DNA from: Clostridia bacterium
GTDB taxonomy: Bacteria; Bacillota; Clostridia; Christensenellales; Aristaeellaceae
DNA length: 64,000 nucleotides
Direction: 5' to 3'
NCBI GenBank assembly: GCA_017524615.1
Contig: JAFXVJ010000043.1
Coordinates: 1 to 64,000 of the forward strand
The notes below the pieces were generated by a model, which was given only the letters and a program-made list of their open reading frames with translations, searched no databases and had not been told where the DNA came from. Both the position numbers and the translations under genes were made by a program. Of the stretch, positions 43,467-53,428 are shown piece after piece (position 1 is the stretch's first letter; each line of letters starts with the position of its first letter).

Positions 43467-44033
43467 TCATGCTTCCCCTTGCTCCGTCACGGCGCCGGCC
43501 AGCACCAGCAGACAGGTTTCCGTGATCTTAACGCCGGGGGTGGCCAGCAGCCGGCGGATATCCCGCGGGCTCATTTTATAGGAACGGATCTGTTCATAGG
43601 CCGTATCGCAACTCCGCATGTCGCCAGCTACGGTCACGAACACCGGCACGATCAATTCGTCTGTGACGCCCACCGAATAGCAGGCGGGGGGAAGCACCCG
43701 GTCCACCCGGATCACCCGCAGCCCGGTTTCCTCATATAATTCCCGGGCGGCGGCGGTTTCCGGAGATTCGTCGCCGTCGATCATGCCGGTGGGGAACTCG
43801 TATACTTCATCGTTCACCGGAAAGCGGAACTCCCGGCACAGCAGGTAATCCCCATCATCAAACCGGGCGATGATCTCCACCGCCGTGAGGCGGGAGGCCA
43901 GGTCCGCCGCCGTTTTCAGGGGATTCAGGGAAACCATTTCCCAGCGCACCTCCTGCCCGTCCGCATCGTATACCAATTCATATTTTTTCAGGAAGCCATC
44001 CGTCAGCTTACGGATGGTTTTTAACGTTTTCAT
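43467..44033 (-). CDS. NUDIX hydrolase, ADP-ribose pyrophosphatase-like
   Basis: A 188-residue NUDIX enzyme, start MKTLKTIRKLT set by GGAGG. The Nudix box is complete: G-MIDGD-E-SPETAAA-REL-YEE-TG-L (about 92-114). The preceding YLLCREFRFPVNDEVYEFP is like ADP-ribose pyrophosphatases, which split ADP-ribose to AMP and ribose 5-phosphate. The substrate is inferred, not proven. It is a single gene in a region of repeat remnants; 43253-43466 shows no gene. Confidence 0.88.
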   Translation of the reverse strand: MKTLKTIRKLTDGFLKKYELVYDADGQEVRWEMVSLNPLKTAADLASRLTAVEIIARFDDGDYLLCREFRFPVNDEVYEFPTGMIDGDESPETAAARELYEETGLRVIRVDRVLPPACYSVGVTDELIVPVFVTVAGDMRSCDTAYEQIRSYKMSPRDIRRLLATPGVKITETCLLVLAGAVTEQGEA

Positions 44034-44059
44034 GGCGTTTCCTCCCGATCTCATGCTTA

Positions 44060-44377
44060 TTGTTAGATAACGGTTCAGGGGCCTGTGCAGCCCCTGGACC
44101 CATTCAGCGGAAGATGTTTGACTTCAATCACCGGCTTGGTCCCCGCTGAAACTTGAAGGAACGCAGATGTTCCTTCTGACGTCGTACGCTTCTGGCCCGG
44201 CCGCCTTCAGCGGCCAACCCCGACGCGCCAGGCGGACATTGTCTGTGCTCCCCAATGGAGAAAATTCGCCTGCTGGGATGCAAGGGATGAAATTCCTTGC
44301 CGCGGGGTCTGGGCGCGCGGAGCCCCCAGCCGTTTCCCTTGAAAAGCTTTCCAACAAGTTTTAGCACGCGATGCGTA
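44060..44377. repeat. Diverged A-type element remnant (A3)
   Basis: It shares the block CTTCTGGCCCGGCCG..AGCGGCCAACCC with 34727 and the right end GTTTTAG-ACGCGA-CGTAT with position 192-212. The usual gcggggttcagggg hairpin region is also recognisable in altered form. It has no gene and no clear 10-bp terminal repeats, so it is probably an old copy. Confidence 0.55.
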
Positions 44378-44405
44378 TCAAGGCATTTTCTCAAATGAAA
44401 CAGCG

Positions 44406-45947
44406 TCAGCCGCCGTCGGCATTTTCCTGAGCCGCGCGGGCGAGTCCGTCCGTCTCCCGCCCGGGACGGATGCGCACCTCTTCCCGGATGCTGCGCTGCG
44501 GGTCCAGCACCCGAATCTCCGCAACGCTGTCAAAGCCCGAGGACTGATACAGCGCCCGTGCCCTTTCATTGCCGCAAAGCACGGTCACCCGCATATCCCT
44601 GCGGCCATCCAGAACGGAAACAGCATAGGCGACCGCCGCCCGGCCAATGCCCAGGCCCTGGCAGTCGGGATGCACGTACAGGGATACCAGCTCGTTTTCC
44701 TGCCGGTCGATCACCAGCACGCCCGCGGCTTCGCCCGCGATCCACAGGCCGTACACGTCCCTGCCCGCGTCCCGCTGGCCCCGCAGCACCGCTTCCATAT
44801 GGGCAGCGGTGTGGTCGGCAAGGAAAGCGGGCGCGCAGATGCCGGCATGGCTGTCTTTCCAGCTGTCCGCGTAGGCCGCGGCCAGGAGCGGCAGGGATGC
44901 GTCATCGGACAGGATCACCTGAGGCGTCAGCAGCCGGAACGCCGCTTCCCGGGCCGCGCGCATGGCGGTGGGCATGGGCAGGGCCTGCATTTCCGATAAG
45001 GTGACGAAACGGCCCGAACGGCAGGCGGCGCTGCCTGCCCGGTCGTGAAACAGGCGCATGTTCCACACCCGGTGGGTGAATACGTGGCGGGCCGGCCCTA
45101 AATCCGCCTGACGCTCCGCCTGAATGCCCAGGGCTTTCAGCGGCTGCTCCGGGTCGCCGTCCGGTTCGTCCGCTGAAAGCGCGTACACCCACAGATGGTT
45201 GAGCAGCGCTTCCTTGCGCTGGGTCATCCAGATCCGGCCATGGCAGGTGATGAGATGGACGGCCAAAGACACATTCACCGGCGGTTTGGCCGCCGCCTTG
45301 ACGGGCAAATCCTCCGCGTCCCCCGCGCGGCACGCGTCGCACAGGGTGCGCAGGGGACAGCGGGGACAATCCGGCGTGCCGGGCACGCACACCGTGGCCC
45401 CCAGGTCCATCAGCGCCTGGTTGAAATCCCCGCAGCGGACGGGCGGCATATCCCGCTGGCCCAAAGCGGCCAGCCGCCGCTGGACGGACGGGACGCCCAC
45501 ATCCTCCCGAACGCCGTGGAACCGGCTCAGCACCCGGGTCAGGTTGCCGTCCATGGCGGGGGCGGGCAGGTCAAAGGCGATGGACGCCACCGCCGCGGCG
45601 GTGTAATCCCCCACCCCGGGCAGGGCACGGAGGGCGGTAACGTCGGCGGGAAAGCGGCCGCCGTATTGCTTCACCACTTTTTTTGCGGCTTTGTGAAGAT
45701 TCCGGGCCCGGGAATAATAGCCCAGCCCTTCCCAGCATTTCAGCACGTCTTCCTCAGGCGCATCGGCCAGGGCAAACACGTCCGGGAAGCGCCGCAGGAA
45801 CCGTTCGTAATACGCGCCGACCGTTTCGGTGCGCGTTTGCTGCAGCATGATTTCGCTGACCCAGATGCGGTAGGGATCCTTGGTGCCCCGGAAGGGCAGG
45901 GTGCGCCCGTTTTCATCATACCAGGCCAGCATCAGGGCGGACAGCAA
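44406..45947 (-). CDS. mutY: A/G-specific adenine glycosylase MutY fused to a GNAT acetyltransferase
   Basis: A 513-residue protein starting at TTG after AAAGGAGGG. Residues 1-215 are the glycosylase: E32 (E37 equivalent), the helix-hairpin-helix LPGVGDYTAA, D133 in MDGN, and a 4Fe-4S cluster C187-x6-C194-x2-C197-x5-C203. Residues about 230-340 are the NUDIX-like 8-oxoG reader. Residues 344-490 are a GNAT domain with the acetyl-CoA loop QGLGIGRAA and the typical GNERARALYQSSGF. MutY removes adenine opposite 8-oxoguanine. The GNAT fusion has no break or frameshift and is unusual. Confidence 0.9.
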   Translation of the reverse strand: MLSALMLAWYDENGRTLPFRGTKDPYRIWVSEIMLQQTRTETVGAYYERFLRRFPDVFALADAPEEDVLKCWEGLGYYSRARNLHKAAKKVVKQYGGRFPADVTALRALPGVGDYTAAAVASIAFDLPAPAMDGNLTRVLSRFHGVREDVGVPSVQRRLAALGQRDMPPVRCGDFNQALMDLGATVCVPGTPDCPRCPLRTLCDACRAGDAEDLPVKAAAKPPVNVSLAVHLITCHGRIWMTQRKEALLNHLWVYALSADEPDGDPEQPLKALGIQAERQADLGPARHVFTHRVWNMRLFHDRAGSAACRSGRFVTLSEMQALPMPTAMRAAREAAFRLLTPQVILSDDASLPLLAAAYADSWKDSHAGICAPAFLADHTAAHMEAVLRGQRDAGRDVYGLWIAGEAAGVLVIDRQENELVSLYVHPDCQGLGIGRAAVAYAVSVLDGRRDMRVTVLCGNERARALYQSSGFDSVAEIRVLDPQRSIREEVRIRPGRETDGLARAAQENADGG

Positions 45948-46001
45948 GGGCGTGTCCCTCCTTTCAACGGATAGGGGATCATTCGGCAGAATTCGATTTT
46001 C

Positions 46002-46030
46002 ATTGTAACACGAAAAGCCCCCGATTTGAA
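46002..46030 (-). promoter_or_regulatory. Promoter for the mutY fusion gene
   Basis: On the minus strand, TTCAAA (46030-46025), a 17-bp spacer, and TACAAT (46007-46002), about 55 bp before the TTG start. Confidence 0.65.
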
Positions 46031-46151
46031 CATGAAAACAAAAAATTAAAGAAAATCGAAGAAAATTCAAGAAAACATGTGGAAAACAGACAGCAATCGG
46101 ACAAACGCATGAATTTTTGAATGAAATGGATGAATTTGGAGAAAATACCAT

Positions 46152-46180
46152 TTGCGCCGAACGGATTTATGAAGTACACT
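46152..46180 (+). promoter_or_regulatory. Promoter of the groES-groEL operon
   Basis: TTGCGC, a 17-bp spacer, and TACACT, ending 13 bp before the CIRCE operator. Transcription would start at or just inside CIRCE. Confidence 0.65.
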
Positions 46181-46193
46181 ATGCAAGGATGGT

Positions 46194-46220
46194 TTAGCAC
46201 TCAACAATTGTGAGTGCTAA
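46194..46220. promoter_or_regulatory. CIRCE operator (HrcA binding site)
   Basis: TTAGCACTC, nine bases, GAGTGCTAA: an exact match to the CIRCE consensus. HrcA bound here represses groESL until heat shock. hrcA itself is outside the window. Confidence 0.97.
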
Positions 46221-46264
46221 CAAATCTCCTGAATGTGTTGAACCATGATTGAAGGAGGAGCCTT

Positions 46265-46549
46265 ATGAACATCAAACCTTTGTTTGACCGCGTGGTCATC
46301 AAGAACGTGGAAGCGGAAGAAACCACCAAGAGCGGCATCATTCTCACCAGCAGCGCCAAGGAAAAGCCCCAGATGGCGGAAGTGCTGGCTGTGGGTCCCG
46401 GCGGCACGGTGGAAGGAAAAACCACCACCATGTGCGTCAGCGTGGGCCAGAAGGTGATTTATTCCAAGTACGCGGGCACCGAAGTGAAAATGGACGGCCA
46501 GGAAGTGATCATCGTGAAGATGAGCGATATCCTGGCAGTGGTGGAATAA
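46265..46549 (+). CDS. groES: Co-chaperonin GroES
   Basis: A 94-residue Cpn10 protein. It caps GroEL so that proteins can fold inside. Family features are NIKPLFDRVVIKN at the N-terminus, the mobile loop EAEETTKSGIILTSSAKEK (about 15-33), and KYAGTEVKMDGQEVII. AAGGAGGAG precedes the start. CIRCE and promoter lie directly upstream, and groEL follows after 36 bp. Confidence 0.98.
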   Translation: MNIKPLFDRVVIKNVEAEETTKSGIILTSSAKEKPQMAEVLAVGPGGTVEGKTTTMCVSVGQKVIYSKYAGTEVKMDGQEVIIVKMSDILAVVE

Positions 46550-46570
46550 TCCGGATAAGACAGAAAATAA

Positions 46571-48214
<1,644 letters not shown>

Positions 48215-48266
48215 GGCAGGCAATCCGCTGAAGCATAATTCGTAAAATACGAAAAATACGTAAATC

Positions 48267-48295
48267 AAAGGGGCTGCTGCGGCAGCCCCTTTTTC
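48267..48295 (+). terminator. groESL terminator
   Basis: AAAGGGGCTGC and GCAGCCCCTTT form a tight stem with a TTTTT run after it. Confidence 0.9.
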
Positions 48296-48381
48296 AGTGG
48301 TCGGAATCTCCTTTTTCCCATCCGGGATTTGCAGGGCGGCAGGATTCGTCGCATCGTCCATTCGCGTCCGACGAAAGAAAA

Positions 48382-49395
48382 TCAGCCTTCCGCGGCGTTC
48401 TTTTCAGCCAGCGCTTTGCGCCCCTGATCGTACATGGCCAGCATCAGCATCACGGTGTCCCGAACGGAGGCCAAATCATTCCGGAAGGGCTTGCCGGACG
48501 CCAGACTGTGATAAAAATCCCGGATGCAGGGCAGATGGCCGTTGCCCCAGTAGCCTTTCCCCAGCGTCTGGGGCAGATCGAAGGTGCGGCGCTGCGTTTC
48601 ATGCCCGGTGATGATTTCCAGCGCGTCACACTCCAGGCGGAGCGCTGCCTGTTCAGCCTGCAATTCGATCAGCACAGGCGCGTCGGCGGCGTAGGCCGTG
48701 GAGGCGAAAAACAGCACCGGCTTGCCCCCGAGGCGGAGATAGGCTTCCACCGTGTCCTCCGTTTCGATCACGCCCCGCAGGTGATGATTGACCATGTGGG
48801 TTTCTGCCAGATCGGCGGGCCCCATCAGGCGCACCAGCAGATCCAGGGTGTGGATGGCCTGATTGATCAGGGCGCTGCCGCCCTCCGTGGCCCAGGCGCC
48901 CCGCCATCCGCTGTCCCGGTAATAGCTTTCATCCCGGTGCCAGGTGATAAAAGCCCGGGCGCCCGTCAGCGCGCCGTACTGCCCGGTTTCCAGGATGTCC
49001 TTCGCGGCCTGGACGTTGGGATTGTACCGGTTTTGAAAGCACACGCCCAGAGGCACCTGGGCGGCGGCTTGCTCCAGCTGCGTCCATTGCTCATGGCTGA
49101 TTACCGGCGGCTTTTCGGTGAATACGGCGATGCCCCGCCGGGCCGCCGCCACAGCCATGGGCGTATGCAGCGCGTGAGGCGTGCACAGATGCACGCTGTC
49201 CAGCCGTTCGGCGTCCAGCATTTCCTCCATGGATCTGTATGCCCGGCAGCCGTATTGGGCCGCCAGGGCCTCCGCCCGCTCCGGGATAATATCGGCGCAG
49301 GCCGCGATATTCGTATCCGGCAATTGATGCAGCACGGCCGCGTGCACCCGGGCGATGCCGCCGCAGCCCACAATGCCTACCTGAAACAAATGCAT
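48382..49395 (-). CDS. Gfo/Idh/MocA family oxidoreductase (1 of 3)
   Basis: A 337-residue NAD(P)-dependent sugar or polyol dehydrogenase type protein. The Rossmann loop is VGIVGCGGIARVHA at residues 6-19, and the family motif EKPP follows TAVFTEKPPVIS-like IAVFTEKPP near 93. The start MHLFQVG follows AAAGGATG; longer upstream frames lack a site. It diverges from the permease genes and shares their intergenic control region, so it probably belongs to the same sugar pathway. The substrate is unknown. Confidence 0.9.
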   Translation of the reverse strand: MHLFQVGIVGCGGIARVHAAVLHQLPDTNIAACADIIPERAEALAAQYGCRAYRSMEEMLDAERLDSVHLCTPHALHTPMAVAAARRGIAVFTEKPPVISHEQWTQLEQAAAQVPLGVCFQNRYNPNVQAAKDILETGQYGALTGARAFITWHRDESYYRDSGWRGAWATEGGSALINQAIHTLDLLVRLMGPADLAETHMVNHHLRGVIETEDTVEAYLRLGGKPVLFFASTAYAADAPVLIELQAEQAALRLECDALEIITGHETQRRTFDLPQTLGKGYWGNGHLPCIRDFYHSLASGKPFRNDLASVRDTVMLMLAMYDQGRKALAEKNAAEG

Positions 49396-49615
49396 CCCAT
49401 CCTTTCCCGTATGGGCCCGCTTCCGGACCCATCCTGGATATATTCTGCAGCGCCGGATAAAATCCTGTCGGATCGGAAAGAAAAGTTGCCGCCGGCTTCC
49501 GTTTCTGTCAAAGAATCCGGCCGGATGCTTTCCGATGCCGTTTCTGTAAAAACAGCAGGGGAGGATGCTTTGATGATTGTGCGCGATTAGCATAATATCA
49601 AGCCGGATTTGCATA

Positions 49616-49670
49616 GATATATCCAAATCCTGTCTTTATAATATTTATATCTGGTTGATATATTCCCAAA
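49616..49670 (+). promoter_or_regulatory. Control region of the sugar transporter operon
   Basis: TATAAT (49637-49642) lies between two direct repeats, GATATATCCAAA (49616-49627) and GATATATTCCCAAA (49657-49670), 41 bp apart. The surroundings are very AT-rich. The -35 box is unclear. Direct repeats about four helical turns apart suit an AraC-type activator such as the one encoded at 55834. Confidence 0.45.
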
Positions 49671-49711
49671 AATATCTGTTTTCATTTTTTCCAAAGGAAA
49701 GGAAGTCCGTC

Positions 49712-50647
49712 ATGAGCACCAAGTCGATCAACGCAAAGGCCACGGGAGGGCGTTCATGGCTGCAGGATTGGCGGCTGTATGTGATGCTGATCCTGCCGCT
49801 GGCCTTCTACGCGATCTTTTGCTATAAGCCTATGGTCGGCGTGATCGTCGGGTTTGAAAAATTCAACATGTTCAAGGGCATGTGGGCCAGCCCCTGGATC
49901 GGCATCAAAAACTTCAAGGACACCATGTCCATGCCGGATTTCAGGCCCGCCCTTGTGAACACCCTGTGGCTGAACCTGATGGGTCTGATCGCCGGTTTCC
50001 CGGTGCCCATCATCCTGGCCATCATGCTGAACGAAATGCGCAGCATCAAAACAAAAAAGCTCTGCCAGACGCTGCTGTACCTGCCCCACTTCCTGTCCTG
50101 GATCATCATCGGCGGTATGGTGCTGCAGATCTTCTCTCCCAGCAGCGGCATCATCAACGCCACGCTGCTCAAATGGCGCTGGATCGGCAAGAGCATTCCT
50201 TTCCTGACGGACGGCCCTCACTGGCAGTTCACCTACACGCTGGTGGGCGTGTGGCAGGGCATGGGCTGGGGCACCATCCTGTACCTGTCCGCCATCACCG
50301 GTATCAACATGGAGTTGTTTGAGGCGGCCAAGATCGACGGCGCCAACAAGCTGCAGCAGATCTGGCACGTCACCCTGCCCGGTATCCGCTCCACCATCGT
50401 GGTGCTGCTGATCCTGAGCGTGGGCCAGATGATGAATATTTCCTTCGACCGGCCCCAGATCCTGGGCAATCCCCAGGTGCTGGACTACTGCGACGTGCTG
50501 TCCACGTTCGTGTACCGCACCGGTATCACCAACTCTCAGTTCGCCCGGGCGACCGCCATCGGCCTGTTCCAGTCGGTGGTCGGGCTGATCCTGATCACAG
50601 GCGCCAACTTCGTCTCCAAGAAATTGGGCGAAGAGGGCATCTGGTAA
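49712..50647 (+). CDS. Sugar ABC transporter permease, LplB/UgpA type
   Basis: A 311-residue inner-membrane protein with six helices, a member of the CUT1 oligosaccharide importers. The ATPase-contact EAA loop reads EAAKIDGANKLQQIWHVTLP (about 203-222). AAAGGAAAGGAAG sets the start at MSTKSINAK. A second permease follows after 13 bp. No ATPase gene is present, as usual for this class, where one MsmK-like ATPase serves many systems. Confidence 0.93.
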   Translation: MSTKSINAKATGGRSWLQDWRLYVMLILPLAFYAIFCYKPMVGVIVGFEKFNMFKGMWASPWIGIKNFKDTMSMPDFRPALVNTLWLNLMGLIAGFPVPIILAIMLNEMRSIKTKKLCQTLLYLPHFLSWIIIGGMVLQIFSPSSGIINATLLKWRWIGKSIPFLTDGPHWQFTYTLVGVWQGMGWGTILYLSAITGINMELFEAAKIDGANKLQQIWHVTLPGIRSTIVVLLILSVGQMMNISFDRPQILGNPQVLDYCDVLSTFVYRTGITNSQFARATAIGLFQSVVGLILITGANFVSKKLGEEGIW

Positions 50648-50660
50648 GGAGGTGTGGAAA

Positions 50661-51578
50661 ATGAGTGTAAACACCGTACAGCAGCCGCATCTGATTGCCG
50701 AAAAGAAACAGCGCATATGGACCGGGCCGCAGATCGTCCTGACGGTCATTATCGTGATCATCAGCCTGACCTGCCTGCTGCCCTTCATCAACGTGGCGGC
50801 CATGTCCCTGAGCAGCAAATCCGCCATTCTCAGCGGCCGTGTGTCCTTCCTTCCGGTGGAATTCACCGGCATGGCCTATAAGGCGATCTTCTCCGACCCG
50901 GCCATGATGCGCAGCCTGTCTTTCACGGTGTCCATCACCGTGGCCTATACCGCCTTTTCCATGGTGCTGACAGTGCTGATGGCCTACCCGCTGACCAAGA
51001 AGCGTCTGAAAGGCCGCAAGTTCTTCAATTTCCTGGCGCTGTTCACCATGTACTTTTCCGGCGGCACCATCCCGATCTACCTGAACATCAAGGAGCTGAG
51101 CCTGCTGAATACCCCCTGGTGTCTGATCCTGCCGGGCATGCTGAGCACCTATAACATGATCATCCTCAAGAGCTTCTTCTCCGCGCTGCCCAGCGAGCTG
51201 GAGGAAGCGGCCACCATCGACGGCGCCAACGATTTCCAGATCCTGCTGCGGGTGTATCTGCCCCTGTCCATGGCTTCCCTTGCCACGCTGACCCTGTTCT
51301 ACGCGGTGGGCAAATGGAACAGCTTCCAGGACGCCCTGTACTATATCCAGGATAAAAAATTCCAGCCCCTGCAGCTCAAGCTGTACCACCTGATCAAGGG
51401 TTCCCAGGCGGTAGACGTAGCCGCCATGGAAGGCGGCTCGTCCACAGTGGCCACGGAGATTTCCGAATCCATCCAGCCCGCTTCCATCATTTTCGCCACA
51501 TTGCCGATCCTGCTGGTGTATCCCTTCGTGCAGCGCTACTTCGTGGCCGGTGTCACCATCGGCGCCGTCAAGGGATGA
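50661..51578 (+). CDS. Sugar ABC transporter permease, YtcP/AraQ type
   Basis: A 305-residue partner permease with six helices. Its EAA loop is EEAATIDGANDFQILLRVYL (about 180-199). AAGGAGGTG lies just before the start. It pairs with the upstream permease to form the channel for an oligosaccharide, probably one freed by the esterase and associated enzymes of this locus. Confidence 0.93.
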   Translation: MSVNTVQQPHLIAEKKQRIWTGPQIVLTVIIVIISLTCLLPFINVAAMSLSSKSAILSGRVSFLPVEFTGMAYKAIFSDPAMMRSLSFTVSITVAYTAFSMVLTVLMAYPLTKKRLKGRKFFNFLALFTMYFSGGTIPIYLNIKELSLLNTPWCLILPGMLSTYNMIILKSFFSALPSELEEAATIDGANDFQILLRVYLPLSMASLATLTLFYAVGKWNSFQDALYYIQDKKFQPLQLKLYHLIKGSQAVDVAAMEGGSSTVATEISESIQPASIIFATLPILLVYPFVQRYFVAGVTIGAVKG

Positions 51579-51608
51579 TCTGCCGAAGGTGAAATCAGCC
51601 GAAACAAG

Positions 51609-51689
51609 CGGGCTGCCCCTGAAGGACAGCCGCGCCGATCGAGGCTGCGCGCCCTTTCCAATTACCGTACCCTGCCGCCTGTATGGCGG
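51609..51689 (+). other. Two stem-loops between the permease and binding-protein genes
   Basis: GGCTGCCC/GGACAGCC at 51611-51631 and CCGCC/GGCGG at 51675-51689 lie within the 139-bp gap. No T-run follows either. They may act as mRNA stabilisers that raise binding-protein output over permease output. Confidence 0.45.
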
Positions 51690-51717
51690 TGAAAATAAAA
51701 AAAGGAGTGACAAATCC

Positions 51718-53310
51718 ATGAAAAAGGCTCTGGCTATCCTGCTGACCCTGGCGCTGCTGCTGGGCACGACCGGCACTGTGCTGGCCGATGACGACTGGAT
51801 CACCCTGCGGGTGGAAACCTATGACCGTGAAATCACCGGTCTGGACGTAACGAACTGCTGGCAGCTCCATTACGCGCAGGAAAACTTCGGCGATCCCAAC
51901 CACATCAAACTGGAATTTGTGTCCTTTGCCCGCTGGACGGAAGGTGACCTGCTGACCAACGCGCTGGCCGGCGGCACCGCCCCCGACATCTGCCTGACCT
52001 ATAACGGCGGTCTGGTGCAGCAGTGCATCGACGACGAAGGCATCTGGCAGCTGGACGATCTGCTCAACGAATACGGCCCCAACCTGAAAGCCTTCCTGGG
52101 CGATGAACTGCTCGGCTACGGCCAGAGCGACCATGACGGCGACGGCGTGAAGGAGCAGTGGTACATCCCCGCCCGCCGCATCAGCCGCGCCAACGTGGGC
52201 AACTTCATCCGTGAAGACTGGCTGAAAGCCCTGAACATGGAAAAGCCCACCGATATCGAAAGCTTCACCGAATACCTCCGCGCTGCCAAGGAAGCTCAGC
52301 TGGCCGGTGAAAACACCATGCCCTTCTCCTTCGGCATTTACGCGCCCGATCCTCTGTACAACGTGCGCCGCTTCACCGACGCTTGGGTGGACTTCAGCCA
52401 GGTCACCGAAGAAGACTGGTTCGCCTATGCCCGCAACCCCGAAATGCTGCCCGGCGCCAAGGAAGGCTTCCGCTGGCTGAACACCCTGTATCATGAGGGC
52501 CTGCTCCCCGAAACCTTCGCCCTCTCCGACAATGACAAGGCCAACGACACCGCCCTGATCATGGGCTACAACGGCTTCTTCTCTCAGCAGCCCGACCAGC
52601 CCTGGCGCACCGACAAGAACTACCAGGTTGAACTGGCCAAGAACGTGGAAGGCGGCCACTGGGTCACCGTGAACCCCTTCAAGAATGACAGCCTGGGCGG
52701 CAAGACGCTGCACGACATGTATGCGCCCGCCGGTCTGAGCATCATCATCCCCCTGACCACCGATGAAAAAACCGCCATCGCCGCCATCAAGTACATGGAC
52801 TGGATGGCCATCCAGGATAATATGTTCATGATGCAGAACGGTCTGGAAGGCATCAACTATGAAGGCCTCACCGCGGACGGCATCCCCTACGGCGTGAAGA
52901 GCGCTGACGCTGTGCCCGATGAAAACAAGATGCACGCAGGCGACATTTGCTTCATCTCCAACGGCCTGTGCTACGGCGATGACGCCAAGAACGCCGCCGC
53001 TCTGGCTCTGCCCTTCGCCGGCTATGAAGACGACGTGGTGGCCTCCTATGCGGATTCTCTGACCGATGCGTGGACCCAGATCAGCTTCACCGTCAGCATC
53101 CAGGCCGAAACCGACTTCGGTGCGAACGTGAAGAGCCGTCAGGGCAAGTTCCTGGCCGACGTGGTCAGCTGCGATCCCGCTGAATTTGACGCTGTGTACG
53201 ATGCCGGCATCCAGGATATCCTGAACTCCGGTGCTGCCCAGATGATCGAAGGCTTCCGTGAGGCCTATCAGGCTGGCAACTACCGCGGCGTGTTCCCCGG
53301 CAACCTGTAA
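51718..53310 (+). CDS. Extracellular sugar-binding protein of the ABC transporter
   Basis: A 530-residue solute-binding protein of the large LplA-like class. The signal peptide MKKALAILLTLALLLGTTG...LA ends at about residue 23 and has no lipobox cysteine, whereas Gram-positive binding proteins are normally lipoproteins. A calcium-loop pattern D138-H-D140-G-D142-G is present. Ligand-cleft features such as LAGGTAPDICLTYNGG and GFFSQQPDQPW are visible. AAAGGAGTGA precedes the start. The ligand is unknown; locus context favours a hemicellulose fragment. Confidence 0.88.
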   Translation: MKKALAILLTLALLLGTTGTVLADDDWITLRVETYDREITGLDVTNCWQLHYAQENFGDPNHIKLEFVSFARWTEGDLLTNALAGGTAPDICLTYNGGLVQQCIDDEGIWQLDDLLNEYGPNLKAFLGDELLGYGQSDHDGDGVKEQWYIPARRISRANVGNFIREDWLKALNMEKPTDIESFTEYLRAAKEAQLAGENTMPFSFGIYAPDPLYNVRRFTDAWVDFSQVTEEDWFAYARNPEMLPGAKEGFRWLNTLYHEGLLPETFALSDNDKANDTALIMGYNGFFSQQPDQPWRTDKNYQVELAKNVEGGHWVTVNPFKNDSLGGKTLHDMYAPAGLSIIIPLTTDEKTAIAAIKYMDWMAIQDNMFMMQNGLEGINYEGLTADGIPYGVKSADAVPDENKMHAGDICFISNGLCYGDDAKNAAALALPFAGYEDDVVASYADSLTDAWTQISFTVSIQAETDFGANVKSRQGKFLADVVSCDPAEFDAVYDAGIQDILNSGAAQMIEGFREAYQAGNYRGVFPGNL

Positions 53311-53344
53311 TTCACGCCGGAACAAGCTGTAACTGATCCTTCAA

Positions 53345-53382
53345 TGAAAACAGGCGCCGGCTTCGGCCGGTGCCTGTTTTCA
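53345..53382. terminator. Bidirectional terminator after the binding-protein gene
   Basis: TGAAAACAGGC(G)CCGGC and GCCGG(T)GCCTGTTTTCA form a long stem with a TTC loop, with A and T tracts built into the base, so it works for both converging units. Confidence 0.85.
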
Positions 53383-53428
53383 TCCAAGGGATCATCGTAT
53401 CGCTTAGTAATGATGGCTGAAAAACGGA

